Below, piece after piece: positions 7,218-14,680 of a stretch of 35,551 bases of DNA (position 1 is its first letter; each line of letters opens with the position of its first letter). Location of the stretch: assembly GCA_021152555.1 (NCBI GenBank), contig JAGKVE010000030.1, forward strand, positions 1-35,551, written 5' to 3'. The DNA is from Bacteroidia bacterium (GTDB taxonomy: Bacteria; Bacteroidota; Bacteroidia; Bacteroidales; Paludibacteraceae). Position numbers and translations under genes: made by a program. Under the pieces are notes generated by a model, which ran no database searches, had not been told where the DNA came from, and was given only the letters and a program-made list of their open reading frames with translations.

Positions 7218-8924
7218 TTATTTGTCGTGCTTGTGCTCGTAGATGGCTTCGTCCACATTGATGATGTAGTCGCCCATCTTCTCGAGTTCAAGGATGATAT
7301 CCATATAATTGACACCGGTGGTGTAGTCGTACTCATGCTCGGTGATAGCCTGCATGTTTTGGTTCTTGAGTTCGTCGCGGAAATTATTGATTTCGTTCTC
7401 CATGTTGGTCATCTCGAAGAACTCGTCCTGCGTGATATTCACGCGCTCCAGCGCATCCACCATTTTTGCCTGCGCGCCGGTGAGGAGATAAATCATCTGC
7501 TCCACGTTCTTCTCCTGCTCCGCCGTAAAGGTGATATTTCCGTCGTGCTTGTGGCGGATATAGCGCGAGAGGTTGTAGTTGGCGTCGCCCACGGACTCCA
7601 GCTCGCTGACGATACGGAGCATCTTGTGCACCTCGTGCTTGGACTGGTCGGACAGACGGCCGTCGGCTACCTGGTTGAGGTATTGCGCTATCTCGTATTC
7701 CATTCGGTCACAGATTCCTTCGTATTTCTCGATACGCGAGAAAATCATGGTGAACTGGGTATTGTCCTTCTCATAGAAGAGCTCATGCACCATTCCTATC
7801 ATCCGTTGCGCACGGAGAGCGAAAACATGTACCTCTTTCCATGCCTGGAGGATAGAGAGCTCGGAGGTAGACATCAGACCTCCGGAGATAAACTTGAGCT
7901 GGCTGTCCGTATCTTTATGCTCCGGTTTGGACGGGAGGATAGTGCTCACTACGCGCTCCAGAACCGGCACGAACCAGATTAGAATCATCGTGTTCGTTAC
8001 GTTGAACGCCGTGTGGAAGGTAGCCAGGACGGCATTCAGCTTGTCCGGCGACACGTCAGACGGTACGCCCGGCATGAAATCTACGCCCCACAGCCGACAT
8101 ACACCGCCTACAAACCAGCGGAAGACGCACAGCACCCACACAACGCCGAATAAGTTGAACACCAGGTGCGCAAGGGCGGCACGGCGTGCCTGTACCGAGG
8201 CGGAGAGCGCCACCACATTGGAGGTGATGGTCGTACCGATATTCTCACCCAGCACCAGTGCGATACCCATATCGACAGGCAGCACGTGGGTTGAACAGAG
8301 CGTCATCGTGATTGCCATGATAGCCGCCGAACTCTGCACGGCAAAAGTCAGTATTCCGCCTACTAACAGATACAGGAAATAGCTGCCGTAACCCCATGAC
8401 GAAGTAGCAATGAAGAAATTGCGAACCGGCGTCATTTCGTCCAAGTGCATGTCGGTGGCATTGATCTTCAGGGTTGTCAGACCAAGCAGCATGAGCGACA
8501 GACCGATCAGGAAATCGCCGAGGTTGGCGTTCTTCTTGGTGTAGATAAGCGCTACAGCCAGTACGATAGTGGCATAAACGACCAAGCGGAGGTCGAACGA
8601 TCCGCCGCCGAGCACCATAATCCATGCCGTGAACGTCGTACCGATGTTGGCACCCATGATGACCGAGATAGCCTGCGCCAGCGAGAGAATACCCGCAGAA
8701 ACGAAACTGACGGTCATGACCGTTGTAGCCGTGGAGGACTGAACTGCCGCGGTAATGAACGCACCGGTGAGCACGCCCGAGAAACGGTTGGTCGTCATCG
8801 TTCCAAGCACGTTGCTCAGCTTGCTACCTGCCATCTTCTGCAGGCCTTCACTCATCACCTTCATTCCGTACATCAGCATTGCCACGGAACCGATGAGTGT
8901 GATAATCTGGAGTAAAAGTGTCAT
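7218..8924 (-). CDS. Na+/phosphate cotransporter with PhoU-like C-terminal domain
   Basis: A 568-aa inner-membrane NptA/PNaS-family protein. The two inverted QSS repeats that mark the family are visible: V-Q62-S-S-T-A-T-T and V-Q197-S-S-A-A, each followed by G-A-N-I-G-T-T (91-97) or G-E-N-I-G-T-T (226-232). About eight to nine membrane segments precede residue 320. The C-terminal 220 residues are helical and PhoU-like (for example RIEKYEGICDRMEYEI and ILELEKMGDYIINVDEAI). It probably imports phosphate with sodium, with the PhoU part regulating. It has its own promoter at 8953-8984 and is followed by the SIMPL gene. Confidence 0.92.
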   Translation of the reverse strand: MTLLLQIITLIGSVAMLMYGMKVMSEGLQKMAGSKLSNVLGTMTTNRFSGVLTGAFITAAVQSSTATTVMTVSFVSAGILSLAQAISVIMGANIGTTFTAWIMVLGGGSFDLRLVVYATIVLAVALIYTKKNANLGDFLIGLSLMLLGLTTLKINATDMHLDEMTPVRNFFIATSSWGYGSYFLYLLVGGILTFAVQSSAAIMAITMTLCSTHVLPVDMGIALVLGENIGTTITSNVVALSASVQARRAALAHLVFNLFGVVWVLCVFRWFVGGVCRLWGVDFMPGVPSDVSPDKLNAVLATFHTAFNVTNTMILIWFVPVLERVVSTILPSKPEHKDTDSQLKFISGGLMSTSELSILQAWKEVHVFALRAQRMIGMVHELFYEKDNTQFTMIFSRIEKYEGICDRMEYEIAQYLNQVADGRLSDQSKHEVHKMLRIVSELESVGDANYNLSRYIRHKHDGNITFTAEQEKNVEQMIYLLTGAQAKMVDALERVNITQDEFFEMTNMENEINNFRDELKNQNMQAITEHEYDYTTGVNYMDIILELEKMGDYIINVDEAIYEHKHDK

Positions 8925-8952
8925 TGTTTGTTATAAAACACGAATTTGGGCG

Positions 8953-8984
8953 CAAAGATAGTAAAAAAAAAATAAATAAACAAA
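8953..8984 (-). promoter_or_regulatory. Bacteroidetes-type promoter for the Na/Pi cotransporter
   Basis: On the minus strand the -33 element TTTG (8981-8984) is separated by exactly 20 nt from the -7 element TATCTTTG (8953-8960), matching TTTG-N(19-21)-TAnnTTTG. Transcription should start near 8947, giving a leader of about 20 nt. Confidence 0.75.
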
Positions 8985-9081
8985 TAAAAACTTATTTTAT
9001 CCATATTTTATTATTGTTTATTCTTGAAAATTGCTATTTAATACACATTCCACTATAAATGCCACGGAAAACAGGACAAAA

Positions 9082-9113
9082 TTTGCATATATCAAAAAAA
9101 AGTTGTAATTTTG
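9082..9113 (+). promoter_or_regulatory. Bacteroidetes-type promoter of the rluA leader
   Basis: -33 TTTG (9082-9085, extended TTTGCAT), 20 nt spacer, -7 TAATTTTG (9106-9113). It predicts a start near 9119 and therefore a leader of about 240 nt before the rluA-type gene, unusually long for this window. Confidence 0.78.
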
Positions 9114-9118
9114 CAGAG

Positions 9119-9360
9119 AAAAAACAAAACGGTCAGGCGGGAGAAAGGTGATGACCACAGGGGAAATAAAGTGGACTGACCGAGGTAAAACAGTATTTAT
9201 ATGGTCTAGGTATAGTCTAGGTATGGTCTAGCATACTATGCATAAAAAACAGTAAGCGGATGGACAATGAGATAAGGAAGTTCAAAAAAGGAACAAACTA
9301 TGCAGGCGGCAGAGATATTACTCATTTAAAATACCGCTGCATAAAAAAAAGTGACAAAGT
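9119..9360 (+). promoter_or_regulatory. Long 5' leader with a closing stem, possible structured RNA
   Basis: The predicted transcript begins near 9119. A perfect 7-bp pairing, CGGTCAG (9130-9136) with CTGACCG (9176-9182), closes a 39-nt internal region. Inside it, either GGT/ACC (9147-9156) or CCAC/GTGG (9155-9174) can pair, two alternatives that compete for the same bases. Three 11-bp repeats follow at 9200-9232. A hairpin pairs TATGCAGGCGG (9300-9310) with CCGCTGCATA (9334-9343) with one bulge. I do not recognise a named riboswitch class. It could be a cis-regulatory leader, a stand-alone small RNA, or simply an untranslated region carrying short ORFs. Confidence 0.4.
9200..9232 (+). repeat. 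Three tandem 11-bp repeats (TATGGTCTAGG)
   Basis: TATGGTCTAGG, TATAGTCTAGG and TATGGTCTAGC follow each other without gap, differing at one base each. The 11-bp period is about one helical turn, so the copies face the same side of the DNA. A short palindrome, GCATA-C-TATGC (9231-9241), overlaps the end of the last unit. Confidence 0.8.
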
Positions 9361-9364
9361 ATGA
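9260..9364 (+). CDS. Candidate small ORF coupled to the rluA-type gene
   Basis: ATG at 9260 opens a 34-codon frame that ends with TGA at 9362-9364, overlapping the downstream ATG (9361) in the classic ATGA arrangement. The peptide is strongly basic (about 11 Lys/Arg), beginning M-D-N-E-I-R-K-F-K-K and ending I-K-K-S-D-K-V. The overlap suggests translational coupling or a regulatory upstream ORF. I do not recognise a family, and a frame of this length could arise by chance. A second short frame (9151-9231, 26 codons) precedes it and ends inside the 11-bp repeats. Confidence 0.3.
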   Translation: MDNEIRKFKKGTNYAGGRDITHLKYRCIKKSDKV

Positions 9365-10737
9365 TTTCGCCATTTCAGTTACCACCCCATCCTTCTGCCC
9401 AGGCGGCTGCTGCGGAAGTCATCAAGCGCGTACACGCTTACATGAACGCGCACCCGGAGAGTGAACTTCACCGGCAAGGGAAAATGTTCGGCGTGCTGGT
9501 GGTTGAGAAACCAGATGTCAGTAGTCAGAATTCAGAGGATTATCTGGCTGCCTTCTCGGCACAACTGGACGGCAGTTACTTTCACGAAGGGTTTGTGCCG
9601 CCTATTTATGAGATGTCCGCACCGCCTGTCGGCACTTCCAGAGCCGAATCGCAACGACTGCAACGGCTGCTATTCGCTAATTATCAGTTAGTTAACGGAC
9701 TTGGAGAAAGCAAAAACCTGCTGGAAATTTTTGCAGACGAAAAGCCGATTATTCCTGCCGACGAGTGGTTTAATAGAGAAAAGACAAAAGACCGCTTCGC
9801 TCAAAGACAAAAGACTTATCTTCCGCCCTCCGGCGCAGGCGAATGCTGCGCGCCCAAGCTGTTACAATATGCCCTGACGCATAATTTGCGACCTCTGGCG
9901 CTGGCAGAATTCTGGGTTGGCGCTCCCTCGCGGACTGAGATACGCCATGAAGGTAGGTTTTACGCGCCATGCTCCGGACGTTGTGTGCCCATACTGCGGT
10001 TTATGATGCAAGGATTACCGTTGAACGTTGAAGGTGTAAAGTTGCACGAGGCAGGAGTAAGGTTGAACGAGGAAATCGAAATTCTTTATGAGGATGAATA
10101 TCTGGTAGTTGTCAACAAGCCATCCGGCTTACTCTCCGTACCCGGCAAGAATGACGAGCCGTCGGTAGAGAGTTGTTTGAGCCATCCCACATCCGCCAAT
10201 CCCGACGGACGTCCCGTCAAAGCCGTTCACCGGTTGGACCAGGACACCAGCGGAGTGCTCGTTCTTGCCAAGACGCCGGATGTTTACAAAACGCTACAGG
10301 CTTATTTCCAGCGCCGTGACATCCTAAAACGCTACGAAGCGGTTGTGCAACCTGAAGAAGCGGACAGTGGTCAGTTATCAGCTGTCAGTCAGGCAGAAGG
10401 GACAATCGAACTGCCGTTGTTACCCAATCCCTACGACCGTCCCCGGCAGACGGTGAACAAAGAGCACGGCAAAACAGCCATCACGCGCTACAAACTCCGC
10501 GAGCCACGTCCAGACGGCACATACCTGATTGATTTCTTCCCGCTCACGGGCCGCACGCACCAATTACGCGTACACGCAGCCCATCCCGAAGGGCTGAATG
10601 CGCCTATCGTCGGAGACCGCCTGTACGGAACACTTCCCGACGCAGCAGAACGCCTTATGCTACACGCCGCGGAAATAACTTTCACACACCCGGTAACCCA
10701 AAAAGAATTGCATTTTTGCGTACCATCGGATTTTTAG
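9361..10737 (+). CDS. RluA-family pseudouridine synthase with N-terminal extension
   Basis: Converts uridine to pseudouridine in rRNA or tRNA. The catalytic motif H-R-L-D293-Q-D-T-S-G is intact, followed by K-R-Y-E-A, the R-P-R-Q-T and G-R-T-H-Q-L-R-V-H motifs and the closing L-M-L-H-A. The catalytic domain spans about residues 240-458. The first ~230 residues form an extension seen in many Bacteroidetes members; in this copy three heptamer tracts encode residues ~53-60, ~221-237 and ~335-344. The precise target nucleotide cannot be read. Expression runs from the promoter at 9082-9113 through a long leader and possibly a coupled small ORF. Confidence 0.9.
   Translation: MISPFQLPPHPSAQAAAAEVIKRVHAYMNAHPESELHRQGKMFGVLVVEKPDVSSQNSEDYLAAFSAQLDGSYFHEGFVPPIYEMSAPPVGTSRAESQRLQRLLFANYQLVNGLGESKNLLEIFADEKPIIPADEWFNREKTKDRFAQRQKTYLPPSGAGECCAPKLLQYALTHNLRPLALAEFWVGAPSRTEIRHEGRFYAPCSGRCVPILRFMMQGLPLNVEGVKLHEAGVRLNEEIEILYEDEYLVVVNKPSGLLSVPGKNDEPSVESCLSHPTSANPDGRPVKAVHRLDQDTSGVLVLAKTPDVYKTLQAYFQRRDILKRYEAVVQPEEADSGQLSAVSQAEGTIELPLLPNPYDRPRQTVNKEHGKTAITRYKLREPRPDGTYLIDFFPLTGRTHQLRVHAAHPEGLNAPIVGDRLYGTLPDAAERLMLHAAEITFTHPVTQKELHFCVPSDF
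9518..9538 (+). repeat. Heptamer tract TCAGNNN x3 inside rluA-type gene
   Basis: TCAGTAG, TCAGAAT, TCAGAGG in tandem, exactly 21 bp, so the reading frame is kept. Encodes a Ser/Gln/Asn-rich segment in the N-terminal extension. Confidence 0.6.
10021..10069 (+). repeat. Heptamer tract TTGAANG x7 inside rluA-type gene
   Basis: Seven 7-bp units: TTGAACG, TTGAAGG, TGTAAAG, TTGCACG, AGGCAGG, AGTAAGG, TTGAACG. The tract encodes the linker between the N-terminal extension and the catalytic domain (L-N-V-E-G-V-K-L-H-E-A-G-V-R-L-N-E). Confidence 0.6.
10364..10391 (+). repeat. Heptamer tract TCAGNNN inside rluA-type gene
   Basis: ACAGTGG, TCAGTTA, TCAGCTG, TCAGTCA follow each other. They encode S-G-Q-L-S-A-V-S-Q, an insertion in a surface loop of the catalytic domain. 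Same TCAG family as the tract at 9518. Confidence 0.6.
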
Positions 10738-10757
10738 TATAAAATATAGTGCTAAAA

Positions 10758-10789
10758 TTTGCATGTTTGGCATATTTTTTGTACTTTTG
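10758..10789 (+). promoter_or_regulatory. Bacteroidetes-type promoter
   Basis: -33 TTTG (10758-10761, extended TTTGCAT), 20 nt spacer, -7 TACTTTTG (10782-10789). The start should fall near 10795, about 20 nt before ATG 10815. Confidence 0.75.
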
Positions 10790-10814
10790 TACCCGATTTC
10801 AATTTAATGGAAAC

Positions 10815-12065
10815 ATGAAAATCTTATTCACCATATTAGCCCTCGTTGCTACTTACACCGGTCGCGTTGTGGACGAGAAAGGGCAACCGATATCCTATGC
10901 GACAGTCTATCCGGAAACCCAACCGGAACAAGGTACAGCCACTAACAGCGGCGGTTATTTCAGTTTTGACACCGAACTTCCGGGGAGTTCAAATGTTATT
11001 ATCAGTTTTATCGGATATGAGAAACTCACACTCACGCTGCATGAGTTGTCCTCCATGACCATACAACGCCAGGCCTTGGTTCTCAAGGAGCAGCCGATAG
11101 CATTGGAAGAGACTGTCGTCACCGCCAAAGCCAGCAAGCAAAGGAACAAGCGCAAAGCGATGGCAGCCCTCCTCCACGCCGTTTATGTGAAGTTGGAAGA
11201 AGAATTTCCGGACAACAACGCCCAATACCAGATTGTGAGCGACGTGCGCATGCTTTCCGAAAACGAGACGTGGGGCATGGAGCAGATGATTGCGAACGCC
11301 GTTGTGCTGCCCGAACAAGGAACAGAAGGACGTGACTCCATTCAGTTCCAAGGCAAATATTGCAAACGCTTCTTTGATGCCGAGAAACGCGCACAGGCGG
11401 ATTCTATTCTCGCCAGTGACATGATTGAGCGGATTGAGAAAAAACAAAAGGACAAATTCATCCGCAAGGCCGCCAACGCAGTTGACAGCGGCGTGGTCGT
11501 CCATCAGGCTCTTTTTGCGCTGGGCAACATGCGGTATGATTTTGAGCAGGCAATGACGGACACCAGACATTGGACAGTTAGCAATGAGTCGGAAGGCGAG
11601 ACAGTCCTGACGCATACCCAAAGCGTCATTAGGTATTTGGGCCTCTTCAAAATGACATTCCAACGGCATTATATAGTTGATTCGCGCACGTACGCTGTAC
11701 GCCGTTTTTCGGAGCACGCAGAGGTCAAAGTGACTATTCCGTTCGGTTACAAACTGAACGCCGACCAGCTGCAAATGCTCAATCTGGTCAATATGGATGA
11801 CAAGTCGATAGAGAAATTCCGTTTGAAAAAAATGCGCGGAACGGTTGACCTCAATACCATTTATCAGCGCCGTGACGGGCATGTCTATCTGTTAGAGAAA
11901 AACATGCTTGCCGATGCTCTGATATTAGGTTCCAAGAAAGCCGAGATTCCTCTGCATATCAAGGCAACGCAACGTGTGACGGGCCTGCAGACGGAAGATA
12001 TCAAGCCGCTGAACAAGTCCCAAATAACCAAGCGTCTCAAGCGCGAAATAGTTGAAATCTACTAA
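10815..12065 (+). CDS. Carboxypeptidase-regulatory-like domain envelope protein
   Basis: A 416-aa protein. A short hydrophobic leader (MKILFTILALVATY) precedes a CarboxypepD_reg-like beta-sandwich at about residues 15-95 (G-R-V-V-D-E-K-G-Q-P-I-S-Y-A-T-V; Y-F-S-F-D; V-I-I-S-F-I-G-Y-E). The remaining ~320 residues are a mix of helices and strands that I do not recognise; such domains often precede DUF5686-type or TonB-related outer-membrane modules in Bacteroidetes. ATG 10815 is chosen because it starts the leader and sits just behind the promoter at 10758-10789; upstream frame is excluded by that promoter. It ends 2 nt before the next gene. Function unknown; probably envelope-located. Confidence 0.65.
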   Translation: MKILFTILALVATYTGRVVDEKGQPISYATVYPETQPEQGTATNSGGYFSFDTELPGSSNVIISFIGYEKLTLTLHELSSMTIQRQALVLKEQPIALEETVVTAKASKQRNKRKAMAALLHAVYVKLEEEFPDNNAQYQIVSDVRMLSENETWGMEQMIANAVVLPEQGTEGRDSIQFQGKYCKRFFDAEKRAQADSILASDMIERIEKKQKDKFIRKAANAVDSGVVVHQALFALGNMRYDFEQAMTDTRHWTVSNESEGETVLTHTQSVIRYLGLFKMTFQRHYIVDSRTYAVRRFSEHAEVKVTIPFGYKLNADQLQMLNLVNMDDKSIEKFRLKKMRGTVDLNTIYQRRDGHVYLLEKNMLADALILGSKKAEIPLHIKATQRVTGLQTEDIKPLNKSQITKRLKREIVEIY

Positions 12066-12067
12066 TC

Positions 12068-12670
12068 ATGAGCCCGCGTTTCGCGCAAATAGCATATCAG
12101 ATAGACCGAGTGGCTCGTCCGATATTAGGAATTACTACCATTCTCGCGCTCCTTTTGATGGTCATTGCGGCTTTTGACACCCCAGCCAAACAGATTTTGA
12201 CATATATTTTATATGTCGTAGCGGCAATATGGGTTGCCACAGTCCTCTGCCGGCTCGTTCTTTCGCCTTTTGTGATTACCGATGAGGAAGAAAATTTAAC
12301 GCAGAAAGTCGATTATATCTTACAAAAGAAACTAACTCCCTTTCCGCCTTCAAATCCTTATTCTCCTCTTTGTTATCTATCCGAAGAAGAGGCGAGGCGT
12401 GTTACACAACTTCTTCGTACACTTCCGGAGCATCCGGACAAACCCGGGCATATCAATTTAGCGCTTGTATCCCAATACCTGACAGCTCTTGAGAAATCCG
12501 GCAAAGCCGAGTTAAGAGACAAGCGCCGTTTGCGGCAATGGGTGGCAGAAGTAACCGGAAGACAAGTGCCGTCATCCAGCCAGTTCAACGAAGCTATACC
12601 AAGCAAAGCGGCAACCAAAGTGGCCGCCGCTCGCAAAGAAATAGAAACTCTGCTGTCTCAAAACAAGTAG
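12068..12670 (+). CDS. Hypothetical membrane protein, two TM segments
   Basis: A 200-aa protein not recognised. Two adjacent membrane segments near residues 19-36 (ILGITTILALLLMVIAAF) and 42-67 are followed by a soluble, charged C-terminal domain of about 130 residues, mostly helical, ending in K/A/E-rich helix. ATG 12068 is 2 nt after the preceding stop, so the two genes form a transcription unit. A role with the preceding envelope protein is possible but rests only on adjacency. Confidence 0.6.
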   Translation: MSPRFAQIAYQIDRVARPILGITTILALLLMVIAAFDTPAKQILTYILYVVAAIWVATVLCRLVLSPFVITDEEENLTQKVDYILQKKLTPFPPSNPYSPLCYLSEEEARRVTQLLRTLPEHPDKPGHINLALVSQYLTALEKSGKAELRDKRRLRQWVAEVTGRQVPSSSQFNEAIPSKAATKVAAARKEIETLLSQNK

Positions 12671-12729
12671 TCTAATACCGGGCGGCTCAGATAGCGCGAT
12701 TTTATCTCATATTCTTCTGAAGAAATCCA

Positions 12730-12883
12730 CTCATCGGCATTTGCGTCGTATCAAGTCGAACTTTTGTTTTTTCGCGAAAAAAGGCAACAAACATACCCTG
12801 AGACAGATCAAAAGATAAGCCTAAAACGCAATAAAAACACGAAAAAAGCAAGAAAAATACATTTTTTCCTCATCGGCATTTGC
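12730..12883 (+). repeat. 15-bp direct repeat flanking the region before tRNA-Gly
   Basis: CTCATCGGCATTTGC occurs exactly at 12730-12744 and 12869-12883. The second copy contains the -33 box of the tRNA-Gly promoter; the first has no matching -7 box at the right distance. Between them lies a 16-bp palindrome TTTTTTCGCGAAAAAA (12767-12782). No gene is seen in 12671-12926. Confidence 0.7.
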
Positions 12884-12910
12884 ATATGTCCGATTTTTAT
12901 ATTACCTTTG
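12879..12910 (+). promoter_or_regulatory. Promoter of tRNA-Gly and probably rnpB
   Basis: -33 TTTG (12879-12882, extended TTTGCAT), 20 nt, -7 TACCTTTG (12903-12910). Start expected near 12916, about 11 nt before the mature tRNA. Confidence 0.78.
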
Positions 12911-12926
12911 CAGTCGATTTTGAAAT

Positions 12927-12997
12927 GCGGTGTTAGCACATCGGTAGTGCATCGGCTTCCCAAGCCGAGGAGGCGGGTTCGATTCCCGTACACCGCT
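12927..12997 (+). tRNA. tRNA-Gly (anticodon CCC)
   Basis: A 71-nt cloverleaf can be drawn. The acceptor GCGGTGT (12927-12933) pairs with ACACCGC (12990-12996), with discriminator T. The D-stem is GCAC/GTGC, and the anticodon stem TCGGC/GCCGA encloses loop TTCCCAA with CCC at 12959-12961. The T-stem is GCGGG/CCCGT around TTCGATT. CCA is not encoded; TCAA follows instead. The gene is 5 nt upstream of RNase P RNA. Confidence 0.95.
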
Positions 12998-13002
12998 CAA
13001 AA

Positions 13003-13296
13003 GTAGGTCGGTCTATCGCGCCGCAAGGTGAGGAAAGTCCGGGCAGCAAAGAGCACCGTAGCGGTTAACGGCCGTCAGGCAGCAATGTTTGGTCACTGCT
13101 ACAGAGACGAGTAATGTGAAACGAGCACACTGCGGGCTGCAATTCCAAGTAAACCGGCGTTTGAGCGTTGCTCGCGTGAGTCGGAGGGTAGGAAGCGAGA
13201 GAGACACATGGCAACATGCGCTCCGAGATTAATGATAGACACCATACGAGGTACAACGTACAATTGAATGGCACAGAACCCGGCTTATAGACCTGC
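13003..13296 (+). ncRNA. rnpB: RNase P RNA (class A)
   Basis: Catalytic RNA of RNase P. The conserved 5' core GAGGAAAGTCCGGGC (about 13030-13044) and the 3' core ACAGAACCCGGCTTAT (about 13273-13288) are exact hallmarks. The P1 strands GTAGGTC (13003-13009) and GACCTGC (13290-13296) pair over 7 bp, which defines the ends. At about 294 nt it is compact for a class A RNA. No Bacteroidetes promoter is visible between the tRNA and this gene, so it appears to be transcribed from 12879-12910 together with tRNA-Gly. In that case its 5' end would arise by tRNA 3' processing. Confidence 0.95.
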
Positions 13297-13309
13297 TTTT
13301 TTTATTTTT
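13290..13309 (+). terminator. Probable terminator behind rnpB
   Basis: The 3' strand of P1 is followed directly by seven T, an A and five more T (13297-13309). The helix is long-range, so this is only a terminator-like signal; read-through into the next gene is possible, since no promoter is recognised before 13343. Confidence 0.4.
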
Positions 13310-13342
13310 CTCATATCTTATTAAGGAAATAATACGGTGGCT

Positions 13343-14677
13343 ATGAAAATTAAGTTTTCCGATATTATTAAGTTCGTGCGCTACGATATGTGGCGCGTGA
13401 CGACCAACGAATTTGATAGTTTCTTCAAGCGTCTCGGTTATCAGATTATTCGTACCATTGTACTGGTAGCCCGCGGTTTCGGCAGCAAAAATCTGAACGA
13501 CACAGCCAAAAGCCTCACTTACTCTCTTATCTTCGCCATCGTGCCGATACTGGCAATGATAGTGGCCGTGGCAAAAGGATTCGGCGTCGCTGACGTCATA
13601 GAGCGACAGCTAAACGCTTCCTTCCTGGGCGAGACGAACATGGTGCCAACCATCATGTCCATGGTACAGCGATATCTGGATACAGCACAGGGAGGTGTTT
13701 TCATCGGAGTAGGTTTGCTGATTCTCCTTTGGGCTGTTTATTCTTTCTTCCAATCCGTAGAGACTGCCTTCAACCGTATTTGGAATGTCCATAAATCACG
13801 TTCTATTCTGCATCAGGCAACAACGTACATCGCGATTCTGGTTCTCATTCCCGTGATGATAGTGTGCTCGGCTGGTATCAATATCTTCATCCACTCAACC
13901 GTCGAAAGCGCTTTTCATGCAGAGGCGTTGCATCAGTTCTTCCAGACCAGCGGCGTGAAATTCCTCCAGTTTGCAATGTGCTGGCTGCTTTTCACTACCA
14001 TGTATTATGCGATTCCCAATACCAAGGTTGACTTTTTGAGTGCCCTTATCCCCGGTATCATAATGGGTTCGTTATACCAGTTGTTACAAATGCTGTCGGT
14101 ATATATCATCGCTTCATTGGGCCGTACCAGTATTGTCTATGGAGCTTTTGCCACAATACCTATTCTGATGACCTGGCTGCAATACACCAGCCTTCTCATT
14201 CTGATTGGCGCAGAGATGTCTTACGCCATTCAGAACAACGAAGAATTTGAGTATGAGCAAGACCTCAACCGGATGTCCAGACGGTACAAGGACTTCATCA
14301 TGACGTATCTTCTGTCAGTAATAGTAAAGCGGTTTGAGAACGACGAAGAACCTCTTACTGTTCACGAGCTTGCCATTCGCGACCACTTACCCATCCGATT
14401 GGTTAATCAGTTATTAGGGCGATTGGTAGAGACAGGAATACTACGCGAAGTATATACTGAGGGCGATGAAGAGAAAACATACCAACCGGCTTTAGACACA
14501 CATAAGATAACTGTCGGCATGGTTTTCGACAGAATTGAAACGCAAGGAACAGAAGAATTCCTGCAATCACCGTCACCAGAAATGAAAGCCTTCTGGGACA
14601 CGTACAACAGACTTAATGAAAGTTACAATACATCTTTGGATTCCATCTACGTGAATGAATTATTAAAAAACGCCTGA
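13343..14677 (+). CDS. YihY/BrkB-family inner-membrane protein
   Basis: A 444-aa YihY family member, once mis-named ribonuclease BN. The family signature A-K-S-L-T-Y-S-L-I-F-A-I-V-P-I-L-A-M is near residues 53-72. About six membrane segments span residues 55-300. The last ~140 residues form a soluble, charged domain with a winged-helix-like stretch (L-T-V-H-E-L-A-I-R-D-H-L-P...L-L-G-R-L-V-E-T-G-I-L). Role unknown. ATG 13343 is preferred over an in-frame GTG at 13337. It is 3 nt upstream of the susA-like gene, so the two are co-transcribed. Confidence 0.88.
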   Translation: MKIKFSDIIKFVRYDMWRVTTNEFDSFFKRLGYQIIRTIVLVARGFGSKNLNDTAKSLTYSLIFAIVPILAMIVAVAKGFGVADVIERQLNASFLGETNMVPTIMSMVQRYLDTAQGGVFIGVGLLILLWAVYSFFQSVETAFNRIWNVHKSRSILHQATTYIAILVLIPVMIVCSAGINIFIHSTVESAFHAEALHQFFQTSGVKFLQFAMCWLLFTTMYYAIPNTKVDFLSALIPGIIMGSLYQLLQMLSVYIIASLGRTSIVYGAFATIPILMTWLQYTSLLILIGAEMSYAIQNNEEFEYEQDLNRMSRRYKDFIMTYLLSVIVKRFENDEEPLTVHELAIRDHLPIRLVNQLLGRLVETGILREVYTEGDEEKTYQPALDTHKITVGMVFDRIETQGTEEFLQSPSPEMKAFWDTYNRLNESYNTSLDSIYVNELLKNA

Positions 14678-14680
14678 TAT

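Noticed and set aside
7227..7982. 251-codon open frame opposite the Na/Pi cotransporter gene
   Set aside because: Val/Leu/His-rich shadow of a recognised gene; no start context or motif.
9300..9350. Terminator in the rluA leader
   Set aside because: The hairpin is followed by A residues, not T, on the plus strand, and the T-run on the minus strand precedes the stem.
12764..13006. 80-codon open frame running into the tRNA
   Set aside because: It crosses the promoter and the whole tRNA-Gly gene.
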